From the NCBI RefSeq assembly GCF_029338575.1, contig NZ_CP119992.1, positions 1,054,001-1,118,000 on the forward strand: a DNA stretch of 64,000 nt, written 5' to 3'. Both the position numbers and the translations under genes were made by a program. The notes beneath the pieces are model-generated. The model saw only the letters and a program-made list of their open reading frames with translations. It ran no database searches and was not told where the DNA came from. Positions 24,594-33,025 of the stretch are shown piece after piece; position 1 is the first letter of the stretch, and every line of letters starts with the position of its first letter. Origin of the DNA: Halomarina halobia (lineage in GTDB: Archaea > Halobacteriota > Halobacteria > Halobacteriales > Haloarculaceae).

Positions 24594-26450
24594 CTACGCC
24601 CGCTTCCGTATCTCCTCGCGCAGGACCGTGCTCACCACCTCGCCGTCGGCCCTGCCGCGGAGCGCGCCCATGGCCTCGCCCATGAGCGCGGAGAACGCGC
24701 CCATCCCCTCCGCCTCGACCTGCTCTCCGTTTCGCTCGACGACCTCGGCGACCGTCTCGCGCACCTCGGACTCGTCGACGCCGGCCAGGCCCGCCTCCTC
24801 GGCCGCCTCCGCCGCGGTGAGCGTCGGGTCCTCGGCGAGAGCGCGCAGCACGTCGCCGACGCCCTCCTTGGCGAGGTCGCCCGCGTCCACGAGCGCGAGC
24901 ACGTCGAGGAAGTGCTCGTCGCGGAGTCGCTCTACGGGCACGTCGTCGCGACGCAGTTCCGTCACGGTCGACTCGACCGTTCCGGCCGCGAGCGTGGCGT
25001 CGACGCCGTCCTCGACGGCCGCCTCGAAGGTCGGCATCCGGCGGCCGTAGGCGACCTGCTCGGCCAGCCCCGGATCGAGGCCGTACTCCGCGACGTAGCG
25101 GTCCACCTTCTCGGTGAGCAGTTCCGGGGTCTCGACCTCCGTCGGGTCGAGCGGGACGGGCGGCACGTCGGTCTCGGGGTACATGCGGGCCGCGCCGGGG
25201 AGCGGCCGGAGGTAGCGGGAGGTGCCGTCGGCGTTCGCGCCGCGCGTCTCCTCGGGGACGCCCTCGACCGCAGCGCGGGCGCGCTCAGCCACGGCGTCGA
25301 CGGCCCGCTCCGCGACCGGCCGGGAGGCGGCGACGAGCGCGACGGCGTCCGTCTCGTCCGCCCCCACCGCCTCACGCAGAGCGGCGACTTCGTCCTCGGT
25401 GACGCCGTAGGCGGGGAGCTCGTCGGTGTGGAAGATCCCGCCCGCGCCGGCGCGCTTCGCGTGGTCCGAGAGCTCCGTCCCGAGGCGGCGATCGGGCTGG
25501 ATCTCCCGGCCGACGAGCCCGTCGAAGCCGAACAGCGGGACGGCGACGACCGCGTCCGCCGAGGCGACGACGCCGCTGTCGGTGTCCGCGAAGACCTCGG
25601 TCACGTCCCGCGGCTCGCCGACGCTCGCGCCGCGCTCGCGGAGTTCCCTCCCGATTTCGACCAGTTCGACCTGCCGGCGGACCTCCTCGCGGACGATGTC
25701 GTCGATGTCGTCGAGGTTCTGCACCCCCTTGAGCTCGACGCGCGCGCCCTCCGCGATGGAGACGTTCACGTCCTGGCGGATGGTGCCGAGCCCGCGCTTC
25801 ACGTGACCGGTCGAGCGGAGCAGCATGCCGATCCGGGCGGCCGCGTCCCGGGCCTGCTCGGGCGAGCGGATGTCCGGCTCCGTGCCGATCTCGACGAGGG
25901 GGATGCCCAGCCGATCGAGCGAGTAGACGACCCCGGCCTCGGTCTCCTCGATCCGACCGGCGCTCTCCTCCTCCAGGAGCATGTCGGCGATGCCGACCGG
26001 GCCCTCCTCGGTCTCGATCTCGCCGTCGGTGGCGATCAGCGTCGAGCGCTGGAACCCGGACGTGTTGGAGCCGTCCACGACGATCTTGCGCATCACGTGC
26101 GCCGCGTCCACCGGGGTCGCGTCGAGCAGTTGGGCGATCTCCAGGGCCACGTCGAGCGCCTCCTCGTCGACTCGGTGGGGCGGCTCGTCGTCCTCCTCGA
26201 CGAGGCAGGTCGTGTCGTATCCGAGGTACTGGAACTCCCGGTCGACGCGGCTCTCCTCCAGGGCGGCCTCGTCGATCTCGCCCAGCTCGCTGCGCGTCGG
26301 GTGGAGGTAGCGCGTCACGGTGCGGACCGCCTCCTCCGGCTCGCGGCGCTCCGTCGGACAGTTGCAGAAGAGCTTCGCGGCGGTGTCGAGCTGCTGGTGG
26401 ATCTCGAGGCCCGCCACGAGTCCGAGGTCCTCGTAGTCGTACTCGCTCAT
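24594..26450 (-). CDS. gatE: Glutamyl-tRNA(Gln) amidotransferase subunit E
   Basis: At 618 residues this is the archaeal GatE, which with GatD converts Glu-tRNA(Gln) to Gln-tRNA(Gln). The N-terminal 'VAGLEIHQQLDTAAKLFCNCPTE'-type start of GatB/GatE (cradle domain) is present. It is followed by 'VVDGSNTSGFQRS', 'GIPLVEIGTEPDI', 'GLGTIRQDVNVSI' and 'ELKGVQNLDDID'. The AspRS-like insertion lies between about residues 300 and 420 ('HTDELPAYG'), and the C-terminal YqeY-like tail ends in 'GAFSALMGEAMGALRGRADG'. GatD is not in the window, which is usual since the two are often unlinked. Its terminus faces the DoxX-like gene. Confidence 0.95.
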   Translation of the reverse strand: MSEYDYEDLGLVAGLEIHQQLDTAAKLFCNCPTERREPEEAVRTVTRYLHPTRSELGEIDEAALEESRVDREFQYLGYDTTCLVEEDDEPPHRVDEEALDVALEIAQLLDATPVDAAHVMRKIVVDGSNTSGFQRSTLIATDGEIETEEGPVGIADMLLEEESAGRIEETEAGVVYSLDRLGIPLVEIGTEPDIRSPEQARDAAARIGMLLRSTGHVKRGLGTIRQDVNVSIAEGARVELKGVQNLDDIDDIVREEVRRQVELVEIGRELRERGASVGEPRDVTEVFADTDSGVVASADAVVAVPLFGFDGLVGREIQPDRRLGTELSDHAKRAGAGGIFHTDELPAYGVTEDEVAALREAVGADETDAVALVAASRPVAERAVDAVAERARAAVEGVPEETRGANADGTSRYLRPLPGAARMYPETDVPPVPLDPTEVETPELLTEKVDRYVAEYGLDPGLAEQVAYGRRMPTFEAAVEDGVDATLAAGTVESTVTELRRDDVPVERLRDEHFLDVLALVDAGDLAKEGVGDVLRALAEDPTLTAAEAAEEAGLAGVDESEVRETVAEVVERNGEQVEAEGMGAFSALMGEAMGALRGRADGEVVSTVLREEIRKRA

Positions 26451-26541
26451 TGCTCGTGGGTGAGACGGCGAGCGATAAAAATCCGGCCAATGCCGCGGGC
26501 GCCGATCGGACCCCGCGTCCGGTCGTCGACGTCCGACAGTA

Positions 26542-27951
26542 TCAGTCCTGCCCGAGGATGCCGGGCTCGGTCATCTCGCGCGGGTCGAGGATCGCGTCGG
26601 CCTCCTCCTCGGTGACGTAGCCCTTCTCGATCGCCACCTCGCGGACGGTCTTGCCCTCCTTGAGCGCCGTCTTACCCACCTCGGCGGCCCTGTCGTAGCC
26701 GATGTGGGGGTTGAGCGCCGTCGCGAGCGCCATGGAGCGCTCGACCGCCGCCTCGCAGTGCTCGCGGTCTGCTTCCAGCTTGGCGACGAAGCGCTCGCCG
26801 AAGACGTCGCTGGCGTTGGCGAGGATCTCCGCCGACTCGAGGAAGTTGTGCGCGATGACCGGCTTGTAGAGGTTGAGGTCGAGCTGTCCCTCGGCGGCCC
26901 CGGCGGCCACCGCGGCGTCGTTGCCCACGACCTGCTTGTGGACCTGGTTGACGGCCTCGGCGACGACCGGGTTGATCTTCCCGGGCATGATCGAGGAGCC
27001 CGGCTGGTTCTCCGGCTGGTCGATCTCGCCCAGTCCGTTGCGCGGGCCGGAGGCGAGCAGGCGGAGGTCGTTCGCGATCTTGTTGAGCGAGCCGGCGACG
27101 ACGACCAGCGCGCCGTGGGCCTCGGCCATCGCGTCGTGGGCAGCCTGCGCCTCGAAGTGGTTGTCCGCCTCGCGGAACGGGAGGTCCGTCTCCTCGGCGA
27201 TGTACTCGGCGGCGAGTCCGGGGAACTCGGGGTCGGTGTTGAGACCGGTCCCGACCGCCGTCCCGCCGAGCGCGAGTTCGGCGAGGTGGTCGGTCGTGTT
27301 CCGGACGCGCTCGATCCCCTTCTCGACCTGCGTCCGATAGCCGCCGAACTCCTGGCCGAGGCGGACGGGCGTGGCGTCCTGCAGATGGGTGCGGCCGGTC
27401 TTGACGACGCCGTCGAAGTCCGCCTCCTTGGCGGCGAGTTCGTCGCGGAGGCGGGAGAGCGCCGGGAGCAGGTCGCGCTCGACGGCCTCCAGCGCGCTGA
27501 CGTGCATCGCCGTCGGGATCACGTCGTTGCTCGACTGCCCGAAGTTCACCTGGTCGTTCGGGTGGACGTGTCGGGAGCCGACCTCCCGGCCCAGTATCTC
27601 GCTCGCGCGGTTGGCGATGACCTCGTTCGCGTTCATGTTCGAGGACGTGCCGGAGCCGGTCTGGAACACGTCCACCGGGAACTGGTCGTCGTGCTCGCCC
27701 GCGATGACCTCGTCCGCGGCGGCGACGATGGCCTCGCCCGTCTCCTCGTCGACGTGGCCGAGGTCCACGTTCGCGCGCGCGGCGGCCTTCTTCACGATGC
27801 CGAGCGCCCGGACGAACCGGCGGCCGAACGTGATCCCGGAGACGGGGAAGTTCTCGACCGCCCGCTGGGTCTGGGCCCCCCAGTAGGCGCCCGCCGGGAC
27901 CTGCATCTCCCCGAGACTGTCGCGTTCCGTGCGGTACTCGTTGTCGCTCAT
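26542..27951 (-). CDS. fumC: Class II fumarate hydratase
   Basis: A 469-residue fumarase/aspartase-superfamily enzyme that converts fumarate to malate in the citric acid cycle. The family signature 'GSSIMPGKINPV' is complete, and the catalytic region 'GRTHLQDATPVRLGQEF' with its His is present. 'TGSGTSSNMNANEVIANRA' near residue 100 and 'HPNDQVNFGQSSND' are typical of fumarase C. A C-terminal 'ILDPREMTEPGI' matches fumarases. The start is the ATG before 'SDNEYRTERDSLGEMQVP'; longer frames run through the promoter. It is divergent from a small ubiquitin-fold candidate gene, with an AT-rich 117-base region between. Confidence 0.95.
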   Translation of the reverse strand: MSDNEYRTERDSLGEMQVPAGAYWGAQTQRAVENFPVSGITFGRRFVRALGIVKKAAARANVDLGHVDEETGEAIVAAADEVIAGEHDDQFPVDVFQTGSGTSSNMNANEVIANRASEILGREVGSRHVHPNDQVNFGQSSNDVIPTAMHVSALEAVERDLLPALSRLRDELAAKEADFDGVVKTGRTHLQDATPVRLGQEFGGYRTQVEKGIERVRNTTDHLAELALGGTAVGTGLNTDPEFPGLAAEYIAEETDLPFREADNHFEAQAAHDAMAEAHGALVVVAGSLNKIANDLRLLASGPRNGLGEIDQPENQPGSSIMPGKINPVVAEAVNQVHKQVVGNDAAVAAGAAEGQLDLNLYKPVIAHNFLESAEILANASDVFGERFVAKLEADREHCEAAVERSMALATALNPHIGYDRAAEVGKTALKEGKTVREVAIEKGYVTEEEADAILDPREMTEPGILGQD

Positions 27952-28068
27952 ACGGGTGAGGGGACTCGCGGGACGGGGGTAAAACCCACCGAAAGGCTGC
28001 GCGAGGACCTGAGAGCTATTTTTTCGATATTGAGTAAACTTTTTTATCCTGCGTGCTAATGGGGAGGT

Positions 28069-28386
28069 ATGAGCACGGGACTGCACGCGACGGGCGGGGA
28101 CGTCGGCGCGACCATCGGCGTCGGCGTGGAACTCACCGGCTGGCTCATCGCCCGGGCCGGCCTCGAACGCGCACAGATGGCGCTCTCGCCGGACGCGACG
28201 GTCGTCGACGCCGTCGACGAACTGACCGACCGCTACGGGGTGCAGGTCCGCCCCGCGCTACTGCAGGGCGACCGCCTCCGGCACGACACCGTCGCGCTCC
28301 GACGCACCGGCGGGGACTGGGAGCGCGTCTTCGGCGGGACGTCGCTCGAACAGGGCGACCACGTCCGGTTCGAGTTCCGCGAGTAG
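28069..28386 (+). CDS. Small protein with possible ubiquitin-like (MoaD/SAMP) fold
   Basis: The 105-residue protein is not one I recognise. Its layout, a first strand pair with 'GATIGVGVELTGWLIARAG', then 'TVVDAVDELTDRYGV' helix, 'PALLQGDRL' and the closing 'SLEQGDHVRFEFRE', resembles the beta-grasp of MoaD/ubiquitin-like proteins, where 'L-x-x-GD-x-V' precedes the last strand. The C-terminal Gly-Gly needed for conjugation is absent. Promoter-like 'TTTTTTAT' lies about 28 bases before the ATG, and GGGAGG sits directly before the start. The fold assignment is inference only. Confidence 0.6.
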   Translation: MSTGLHATGGDVGATIGVGVELTGWLIARAGLERAQMALSPDATVVDAVDELTDRYGVQVRPALLQGDRLRHDTVALRRTGGDWERVFGGTSLEQGDHVRFEFRE

Positions 28387-28498
28387 GCGAGCGGGCGAAC
28401 CGCCGACGCCGAGTCGAACCGGGGCGGGCCGCCCCGGGAGCGATCTCTCCCCCGCCCGGAGGACAACACCTTTCTCCGTCCCGTCGAAACGCCGCGGC

Positions 28499-29092
28499 GT
28501 GAAGGCGATCTTCTTCGACCTCGACGGGACGCTGCTTCATCTCGATCGCGACGACGGCGACGTCCTCCGGAGCGCCGTCGCCGCGATCGATGGGGACCTC
28601 CTCGAGGAGGCGATCGACGCCTACGGCGGGGCGTTCTTCGCTCGCTTCGACGCCTGCGAGCCGGATCCGATCCGGGGGGCGTTCGCGGAGATCGGCGGAC
28701 GCTCTGACCCCGACGAGTTCGCGGACGCGCTGCTGGCGCGCGAGGTCGAACTGTCCCGGCCGCCGGCGGACGCCGAGGCGACGCTCGCGCGGCTCTCTGC
28801 GGAGTACGGGCTGGGCGTCCTCACCGGCGTCAGGGAGTGGCAGGAGCACATGCTGCGGGCCCACGGGCTCTTCGGGTACTTCGACGCGTTCGTCGCCTCC
28901 TACGAGGCGGGCGCGCACAAGCCCGACGCGGCCCCGTTCCGGCTCGCGGAGGAGCGGCTACCGGCCGACGAGTACGCGATGGTCGGGGACGACGACGCCG
29001 ACGTGACGGGGGCGCGGAACGCCGGGTGGACCGCGCACCGGTACGACGGCGGGGGGTTCGGCGACCTCCCCGGCGCGCTCGGGTGGGAGTAG
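28499..29092 (+). CDS. HAD-superfamily hydrolase
   Basis: The 197-residue protein has a full HAD motif set: 'IFFDLDGTLLHLD' at residues 4-16 with the DxD pair, a Thr in 'VLTGVREWQ', Lys in 'AGAHKPDAAPF' and the closing 'YAMVGDDDADVTGARNAG'. It has a short helical cap. A type IA phosphatase (phosphoglycolate or pyrophosphatase-like) is probable, with the substrate unknown. The start is a GTG placed directly before 'KAIFFDLDG'; no earlier in-frame start exists. It follows the ubiquitin-fold candidate after a 112-base gap. Confidence 0.87.
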   Translation: MKAIFFDLDGTLLHLDRDDGDVLRSAVAAIDGDLLEEAIDAYGGAFFARFDACEPDPIRGAFAEIGGRSDPDEFADALLAREVELSRPPADAEATLARLSAEYGLGVLTGVREWQEHMLRAHGLFGYFDAFVASYEAGAHKPDAAPFRLAEERLPADEYAMVGDDDADVTGARNAGWTAHRYDGGGFGDLPGALGWE

Positions 29093-29185
29093 TGCGGTCG
29101 GGGTCCCACGCGAACGGGTCAACAGCCAACCGGCCTCGAAGCCCGAGAGCTGAACGTGAACGACGGAGTTACGCCGTGAGTGCGC

Positions 29186-29456
29186 TCAGACCCACTGCCC
29201 GGGGACGTATTCGAGGATCTCGCCGTGGTCGGCGTGGGGGCTATCAGTTCGATCGCGTCGAGAACGACACCAGGTGGGGAGAGGACCTCCTGGTGATAGA
29301 GGATGACACCGAACGGGAGGTCGCGTTCGAAGTCGTCGTCGCCGGTAAAGATGATCCAGTCGTTCGTGATCACGAACGCGCCGATCTCGTCGTCGTCCGC
29401 ATCGGCACCGAGCGTTCGGTGGGCAGTCTCGACCGCGTTTGAACGGTGTGCGGCGA
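29186..29456 (-). pseudogene. Broken DUF5615-like PIN-family toxin remnant
   Basis: On the minus strand a frame reads 'DDDEIGAFVITNDWIIFTGD', 'PFGVILYHQEVLSPPG' and then, after a shift, 'HADHGEILEYVPGQWV'. This is the C-terminal two thirds of a DUF5615-type PIN-like protein as found beside antitoxins in haloarchaea. The frames only join if one base is changed in the G5 run at about 29236-29240. The N-terminal part with the first active-site Asp is missing; the sequence there is replaced by an IS200/IS605-type terminal hairpin. So the gene is truncated and frameshifted. Confidence 0.6.
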
Positions 29457-29490
29457 TTCATCCCACGACTGAAGTCGTGGGTTTTCTCGC
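29455..29490 (+). mobile_element. Orphan IS200/IS605-type right-end hairpin
   Basis: 'GATTCAT' is followed by the perfect stem-loop CCCACGACT-GA-AGTCGTGGG and then 'TTTTCTCGC'. This arrangement is typical for the right ends of TnpB-bearing IS200/IS605 (IS1341-type) elements of haloarchaea, which also form the 3' scaffold of the TnpB guide RNA. No tnpA or tnpB gene is found near, so this is a solo end left by a deleted or partly inserted element. Confidence 0.5.
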
Positions 29491-29636
29491 CTAATTCGCG
29501 TGAGATTTATGACTGGTGTCCAGATCGGGCGCTCGCAACACGAACGTAAATCGGTGACGGACATCGAGACGCGCCGTCGAGAGCAGTTAGGGGGTACGGA
29601 TGCCCCGTGTGCGGTCGTTTGATAAAGACGCGCCGC
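29491..29636. other. Gene-free stretch beside the orphan hairpin
   Basis: No supported coding frame. Short minus-strand frames here do not resemble the missing N-terminus of the PIN-like gene. The sequence would hold the guide-like region if the hairpin is a TnpB right end. Confidence 0.3.
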
Positions 29637-30860
29637 CTACGACAGCCCCGCCAGCCGATCGAGCGCGTAGACGACCCGCAGCATGGACGTCGCGTCGTTG
29701 CGGTCGAAGACGAGTTCGTCCGTCGAGAGGACGTGTTCGAGGACGACCTCCGAGGCGTGCTCGGGCGCGGCGGCGATGCCGCAGTCGTTCGCCTCCACCC
29801 ACTCCATCACGCGGAGGTCGCTCTTCGAGTCGCCCATCACGAGCGCGAAGGGGTCGTCGACGCCGAGCACCTCGAGGGCGGCCTCGACGCCCGCAACCTT
29901 GTCGAGTTCGAGGCTGCCCACCTCGGCGGCGTCGCCCTCGTAGTAGGCGACGTCGACGCGCTCTAAGAGGTCGCGCGTCTCGTCCGTGACGTCGGCCGCG
30001 TCGAGGTCGGGGACGCCGCCGCGGCGTTCGAGCACCTCGCGGATCTCGGGGTCGGCGGCGGCGTAGAACGCCCGCGCCGCCTCGGGGTCGCCCCCGGGGG
30101 CCGCCTCGCCGACGAGATCGAGGAGGTAGCACAGCGCGTGGTCGATGACCTCGACGGCCTCGCGGCTGCCGGTCTGGTGGTTGGGCTTGAGCGTGACGTT
30201 GAACTCGTTGCCCTGCAGGTGACAGCCCCGACGGATGTCCTCCGGGGCGTCCGGGACGACCCGCGCGCGGACCTCGTCGAACACGCCGCGCACGGTGTCA
30301 TCGAGGTCCTCATAGAGCAGGCGCTTCGTGTCCGCGCCGTGACCGGGCGTGAAGACGCCGTTTCCGGCCTCGTAGACGATGCTCAGCGACCCCGAGTGGA
30401 CGAGTTCGTTGCCGAGTCCCTGCGTGATGAACCCCTTCACGTTCTCCAGCGTCTGGCCGGTGCAGATGACGATCGGCATCCCCTCCTCGTGGAGTTCGGT
30501 CAGGAGGTGGAGCGTGTCGCGGGGGATCTCGTTGTCGGTCTGCCCGGCGGATCGCAGCGTCTCGTCCACGTCGAGCACGAGCACGTTCACCGCGCGGTCG
30601 TACGTGGCGAGGAGATCGAGTGCGGTGAACGCCTCGTCGCGCGTGGCGTGGGCGGCGACGGAGGCGAGCGTCTCGCCCGCGGGGAAGGCCGAGCGGACGG
30701 CGTCCTTCCTGCGCTCGAGTTCGTCGCTGGCGCGACGCCAGTGTTCCAGCGCGACGCGCGACCCGACGGCCGGGAACACGTCCACGAAGTTCTGGTACTC
30801 GAGCAGCGTCTTCGCGTCGAACTCGTCGTACAGTTCGTAGAGGAGGTCGTAGCGGTTCAT
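29637..30860 (-). CDS. HAD-family phosphatase coupled to a TrmB-like regulator
   Basis: The 407-residue protein has a ~90-residue helical N-terminal domain ('[14 protein letters not shown]', '[16 protein letters not shown]') followed by a HAD core. Motif I is '[14 protein letters not shown]', motif II '[14 protein letters not shown]' and the late motif '[15 protein letters not shown]'. The C2-type cap holds '[16 protein letters not shown]'. It thus looks like a sugar-phosphate phosphatase of the Cof/SPP class. The gene overlaps the upstream TrmB-like regulator by four bases. Its placement beside the Entner-Doudoroff genes suggests a role in sugar-phosphate balance, but this is inference. The long in-frame extension through the regulator is an artefact. 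Confidence 0.8.
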   Translation of the reverse strand: MNRYDLLYELYDEFDAKTLLEYQNFVDVFPAVGSRVALEHWRRASDELERRKDAVRSAFPAGETLASVAAHATRDEAFTALDLLATYDRAVNVLVLDVDETLRSAGQTDNEIPRDTLHLLTELHEEGMPIVICTGQTLENVKGFITQGLGNELVHSGSLSIVYEAGNGVFTPGHGADTKRLLYEDLDDTVRGVFDEVRARVVPDAPEDIRRGCHLQGNEFNVTLKPNHQTGSREAVEVIDHALCYLLDLVGEAAPGGDPEAARAFYAAADPEIREVLERRGGVPDLDAADVTDETRDLLERVDVAYYEGDAAEVGSLELDKVAGVEAALEVLGVDDPFALVMGDSKSDLRVMEWVEANDCGIAAAPEHASEVVLEHVLSTDELVFDRNDATSMLRVVYALDRLAGLS

Positions 30861-31903
30861 GACAGGGGCTCCGTGTCGACGACGATCTCGTGGGCCTCCA
30901 TGTCCTCGAGGGCGGCGACGCGCCCCCCGACGGTCACCTCGCCGTCGTCGGTGGCGAGCGTGAGCGTGGCGAGTTCGGCGGTCGGTTCCAGCGTCACCTC
31001 CGCGATGCGGCCGACGGCGGTGCGGCGCTCGCCGGTCACGACGTCGCGCCCGCGGATCCGGGCGTAGAACGTCCCCGGTTCGTCGCCCAGGTCCTTCAGA
31101 CAGCGGCGGATCGATGCGTACTGTCTCGGGAACGACCGGCCCGCGACGTGATCGAGGAGCGTGTCGGCCGTCGTCCAGAGGACGGTGCTGAAGAAGCCGG
31201 AGACGAGGAATCCGAGCGACGAGCGGTTGAAGATGACGCCGTAGCGTTCCGAGCCGCCGTCGAGCGCGTCCTGCGTGGCGTAGACGGACCGTTGCCCGTC
31301 GGCCACGGCCATCACCGGCGTGGTGAGCCCGCGGCGCGCCCGCGCGACGGTCGAGACGGCGGCGTAGTCGTACTCCTCGGGGGACGGTGCGTTCGCGGCG
31401 GGGGTGACCAGCAGTTCGACGGTCACGTCGGCCTCGACGGCGGCCTCGAGCCGATCCTCGAAGCGCTCCAGCAGGTCGGGCGTGAGCGAGCACGTGAGTT
31501 CGTACTCCGCGCTCTCGATCACCGCCTCGAGGTACCGGAGGATGCTCGGGCGAGACTTCACGAGCGAGACGGCCTCCGTCTCGCGCGTCGGGGCCGTGTA
31601 GCGGTCGGTGAGCTCCTCGACCATCGCCTCGAAGGAGGTGCGCACCTGGGGGAACACCTCGCCGGGGTCGAGCGCGACGACGCGCATCGGCCGCGACTCC
31701 CGAAGCTCCACCATCCCGCGATCGCTCAGCTTGCGCACCGTGTCGTAGACGCGCGGCTGCGGAATGCTCGTCCTGTCCGCGATGTCGCTCGCGGTCATCT
31801 CCCCGTGGTCGAGCACCGCGAGGTAGGCCTCGATCTCGTACTCCCCGAAGTTGAACCGCTCCCCCATCGACTCCATCCGTCGTCGGAGGTCGTCCGATCC
31901 CAT
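30857..31903 (-). CDS. trmB: TrmB-family sugar-responsive transcriptional regulator
   Basis: The 348-residue protein has an N-terminal winged helix ('[20 protein letters not shown]', '[20 protein letters not shown]', '[14 protein letters not shown]') followed by a TrmB-type ligand-binding domain with a phospholipase D-like part ('[16 protein letters not shown]') and a beta-rich C-terminus. In Halobacterium salinarum, TrmB controls gluconeogenesis, glycolysis and cofactor genes and binds TACT-N7/8-GAGTA. The gene is divergent from kdgK, with a candidate site of that type between them and more in the same cluster. The symbol rests on family and context; orthology to the Halobacterium protein should be checked by phylogeny. 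Confidence 0.85.
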   Translation of the reverse strand: MGSDDLRRRMESMGERFNFGEYEIEAYLAVLDHGEMTASDIADRTSIPQPRVYDTVRKLSDRGMVELRESRPMRVVALDPGEVFPQVRTSFEAMVEELTDRYTAPTRETEAVSLVKSRPSILRYLEAVIESAEYELTCSLTPDLLERFEDRLEAAVEADVTVELLVTPAANAPSPEEYDYAAVSTVARARRGLTTPVMAVADGQRSVYATQDALDGGSERYGVIFNRSSLGFLVSGFFSTVLWTTADTLLDHVAGRSFPRQYASIRRCLKDLGDEPGTFYARIRGRDVVTGERRTAVGRIAEVTLEPTAELATLTLATDDGEVTVGGRVAALEDMEAHEIVVDTEPLS

Positions 31904-31928
31904 GCCGCGTGAGTGTGCTCCCGAAGGC

Positions 31929-31937
31929 AAAATATTT
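31929..31937. promoter_or_regulatory. Shared TATA-like box between trmB-like gene and kdgK
   Basis: 'AAAATATTT' is nearly palindromic and lies about 27 bases from the regulator start on one side and about 40 from the kdgK start on the other, so it could serve both directions. Confidence 0.4.
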
Positions 31938-31952
31938 ACCCCACACTGAGTA
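31937..31952 (+). promoter_or_regulatory. Candidate TrmB operator, kdgK/trmB-like promoter
   Basis: 'TACC-CCACACT-GAGTA' matches TACT-N7-GAGTA with one mismatch. It lies directly downstream of the TATA-like box of kdgK, where a bound regulator would hinder transcription. Confidence 0.55.
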
Positions 31953-31977
31953 GTACGTCGTTCGGAATACAGTACTA
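31951..31977. repeat. Inverted repeat at the kdgK start
   Basis: TAGTAC and GTACTA form a perfect 6-base inverted repeat with a 15-base spacer; the last A is the first base of the kdgK start codon. It may be an additional operator or part of the TrmB site region. Confidence 0.35.
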
Positions 31978-32942
31978 TGACATCGCACGACCCCGCGGTA
32001 GTGACAGTCGGCGAGACGATGGTCCTCATGAACCCGAAGGAGACGGGCCCGCTCCAGTACGTCTCCTCGTTCGGCAAGCGCATCGGCGGCGCGGAGAGTA
32101 ATGTCGCTATCGGTCTCGCGCGGCTGGATCACGCCGCGGCGTGGGTGAGCCGCCTCGGCGACGACCCCCACGGCCGCTACGTCCGCGACACCATCCGCGG
32201 GGCGGGCGTCGACACGCGGTCGGTCCGGTTCGACCCCGACGCGCCGACCGGCCTCATGTTCAAGGAGCGGCGCGCGACCGGCGAGGGCGGCGTCCTCTAC
32301 TACCGCCACGGGTCGGCCGCGAGCCGGCTCGAACCCGGCGACGTCCCCGACGAGGCGCTCGCCGGCGCGTCGTACCTCCACCTGACGGGCATCACCCCGG
32401 CACTCTCCGACACCTGTCGGGACCTCTGTACCGACCTCGTCGAGCGGTGCACCGACCTCGGGGTGCGCGTCTCGTTCGACCCCAACCTCCGGTTCTCGCT
32501 GTGGTCTGAGTCGGAGATGCGCGAGACGCTCCTCCCGCTCGCGGCCGCGGCCGACGTCGTCCTCCCGGGGCTCGACGAGGGGGAGGTGCTCCTCGGGACC
32601 GACGACCCCCGGGAGATCGCCGACGAGTTCCGCGAGCGGGGGGCGAGCGAGGTGGTCGTGAAGCTCGGCGAGGACGGGGCGTTCGTGGCGGCGGAGGGCG
32701 TCGCCGAGCGCGTTCCGGCCGTGTCCGTGGAGCGGGTCGTGGACCCGATCGGCGCGGGTGACGGGTTCGCCGCGGGCTACCTGTCGGGCCGCCTCGACGG
32801 ACGCCCGCCCGTCGAGGCGGCCGAGCGGGCGAACGCGGTCGGCGCGCTGGCGACGCAGGTCACCGGCGACATCGAGGGGCTCCCGACGCGGGACGAGCTA
32901 GCGGCGTTCCTCGCCGACGACGGCCGCGACGTCGATCGCTGA
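31977..32942 (+). CDS. kdgK: 2-keto-3-deoxygluconate kinase (PfkB family)
   Basis: The 321-residue PfkB-family kinase shows the N-terminal '[12 protein letters not shown]', the sugar-binding glycine motif '[18 protein letters not shown]' near residues 32-50 and the C-terminal ATP-site signature '[16 protein letters not shown]' with the catalytic Asp. 'GETMV' and '[12 protein letters not shown]' are typical for KDG kinases rather than ribokinases. It phosphorylates KDG to KDPG in the semi-phosphorylative Entner-Doudoroff pathway. Dehydratase, aldolase and glucose dehydrogenase genes of the same path lie within 5 kb. It carries its own promoter with a candidate TrmB site. Confidence 0.88.
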   Translation: MTSHDPAVVTVGETMVLMNPKETGPLQYVSSFGKRIGGAESNVAIGLARLDHAAAWVSRLGDDPHGRYVRDTIRGAGVDTRSVRFDPDAPTGLMFKERRATGEGGVLYYRHGSAASRLEPGDVPDEALAGASYLHLTGITPALSDTCRDLCTDLVERCTDLGVRVSFDPNLRFSLWSESEMRETLLPLAAAADVVLPGLDEGEVLLGTDDPREIADEFRERGASEVVVKLGEDGAFVAAEGVAERVPAVSVERVVDPIGAGDGFAAGYLSGRLDGRPPVEAAERANAVGALATQVTGDIEGLPTRDELAAFLADDGRDVDR

Positions 32943-32960
32943 GGGCGCGCCGATCCCGGT

Positions 32961-33025
32961 CCGCTCAGTCGAACAGGGCGAATCGAAGATTCGCTGGCTC
33001 GACTTCGCTCCGCTCAGTCGAACAG
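32961..33025. repeat. Short direct repeat and hairpin between convergent genes
   Basis: The 16-base CCGCTCAGTCGAACAG occurs at 32961 and again at 33010, where it encodes the end of the dehydratase gene. Between the copies, GCGAATC-GAA-GATTCGC forms a perfect 7-base stem (32978-32994). The hairpin could serve as a bidirectional terminator; the repeat looks like a small tandem duplication of the gene end. Confidence 0.4.

Noticed and set aside
29637..32381. A 914-codon minus-strand frame covering HAD and regulator regions
   Set aside because: Only the last 407 codons are the HAD protein; the rest is a shadow of the TrmB-like gene and the kdgK region.
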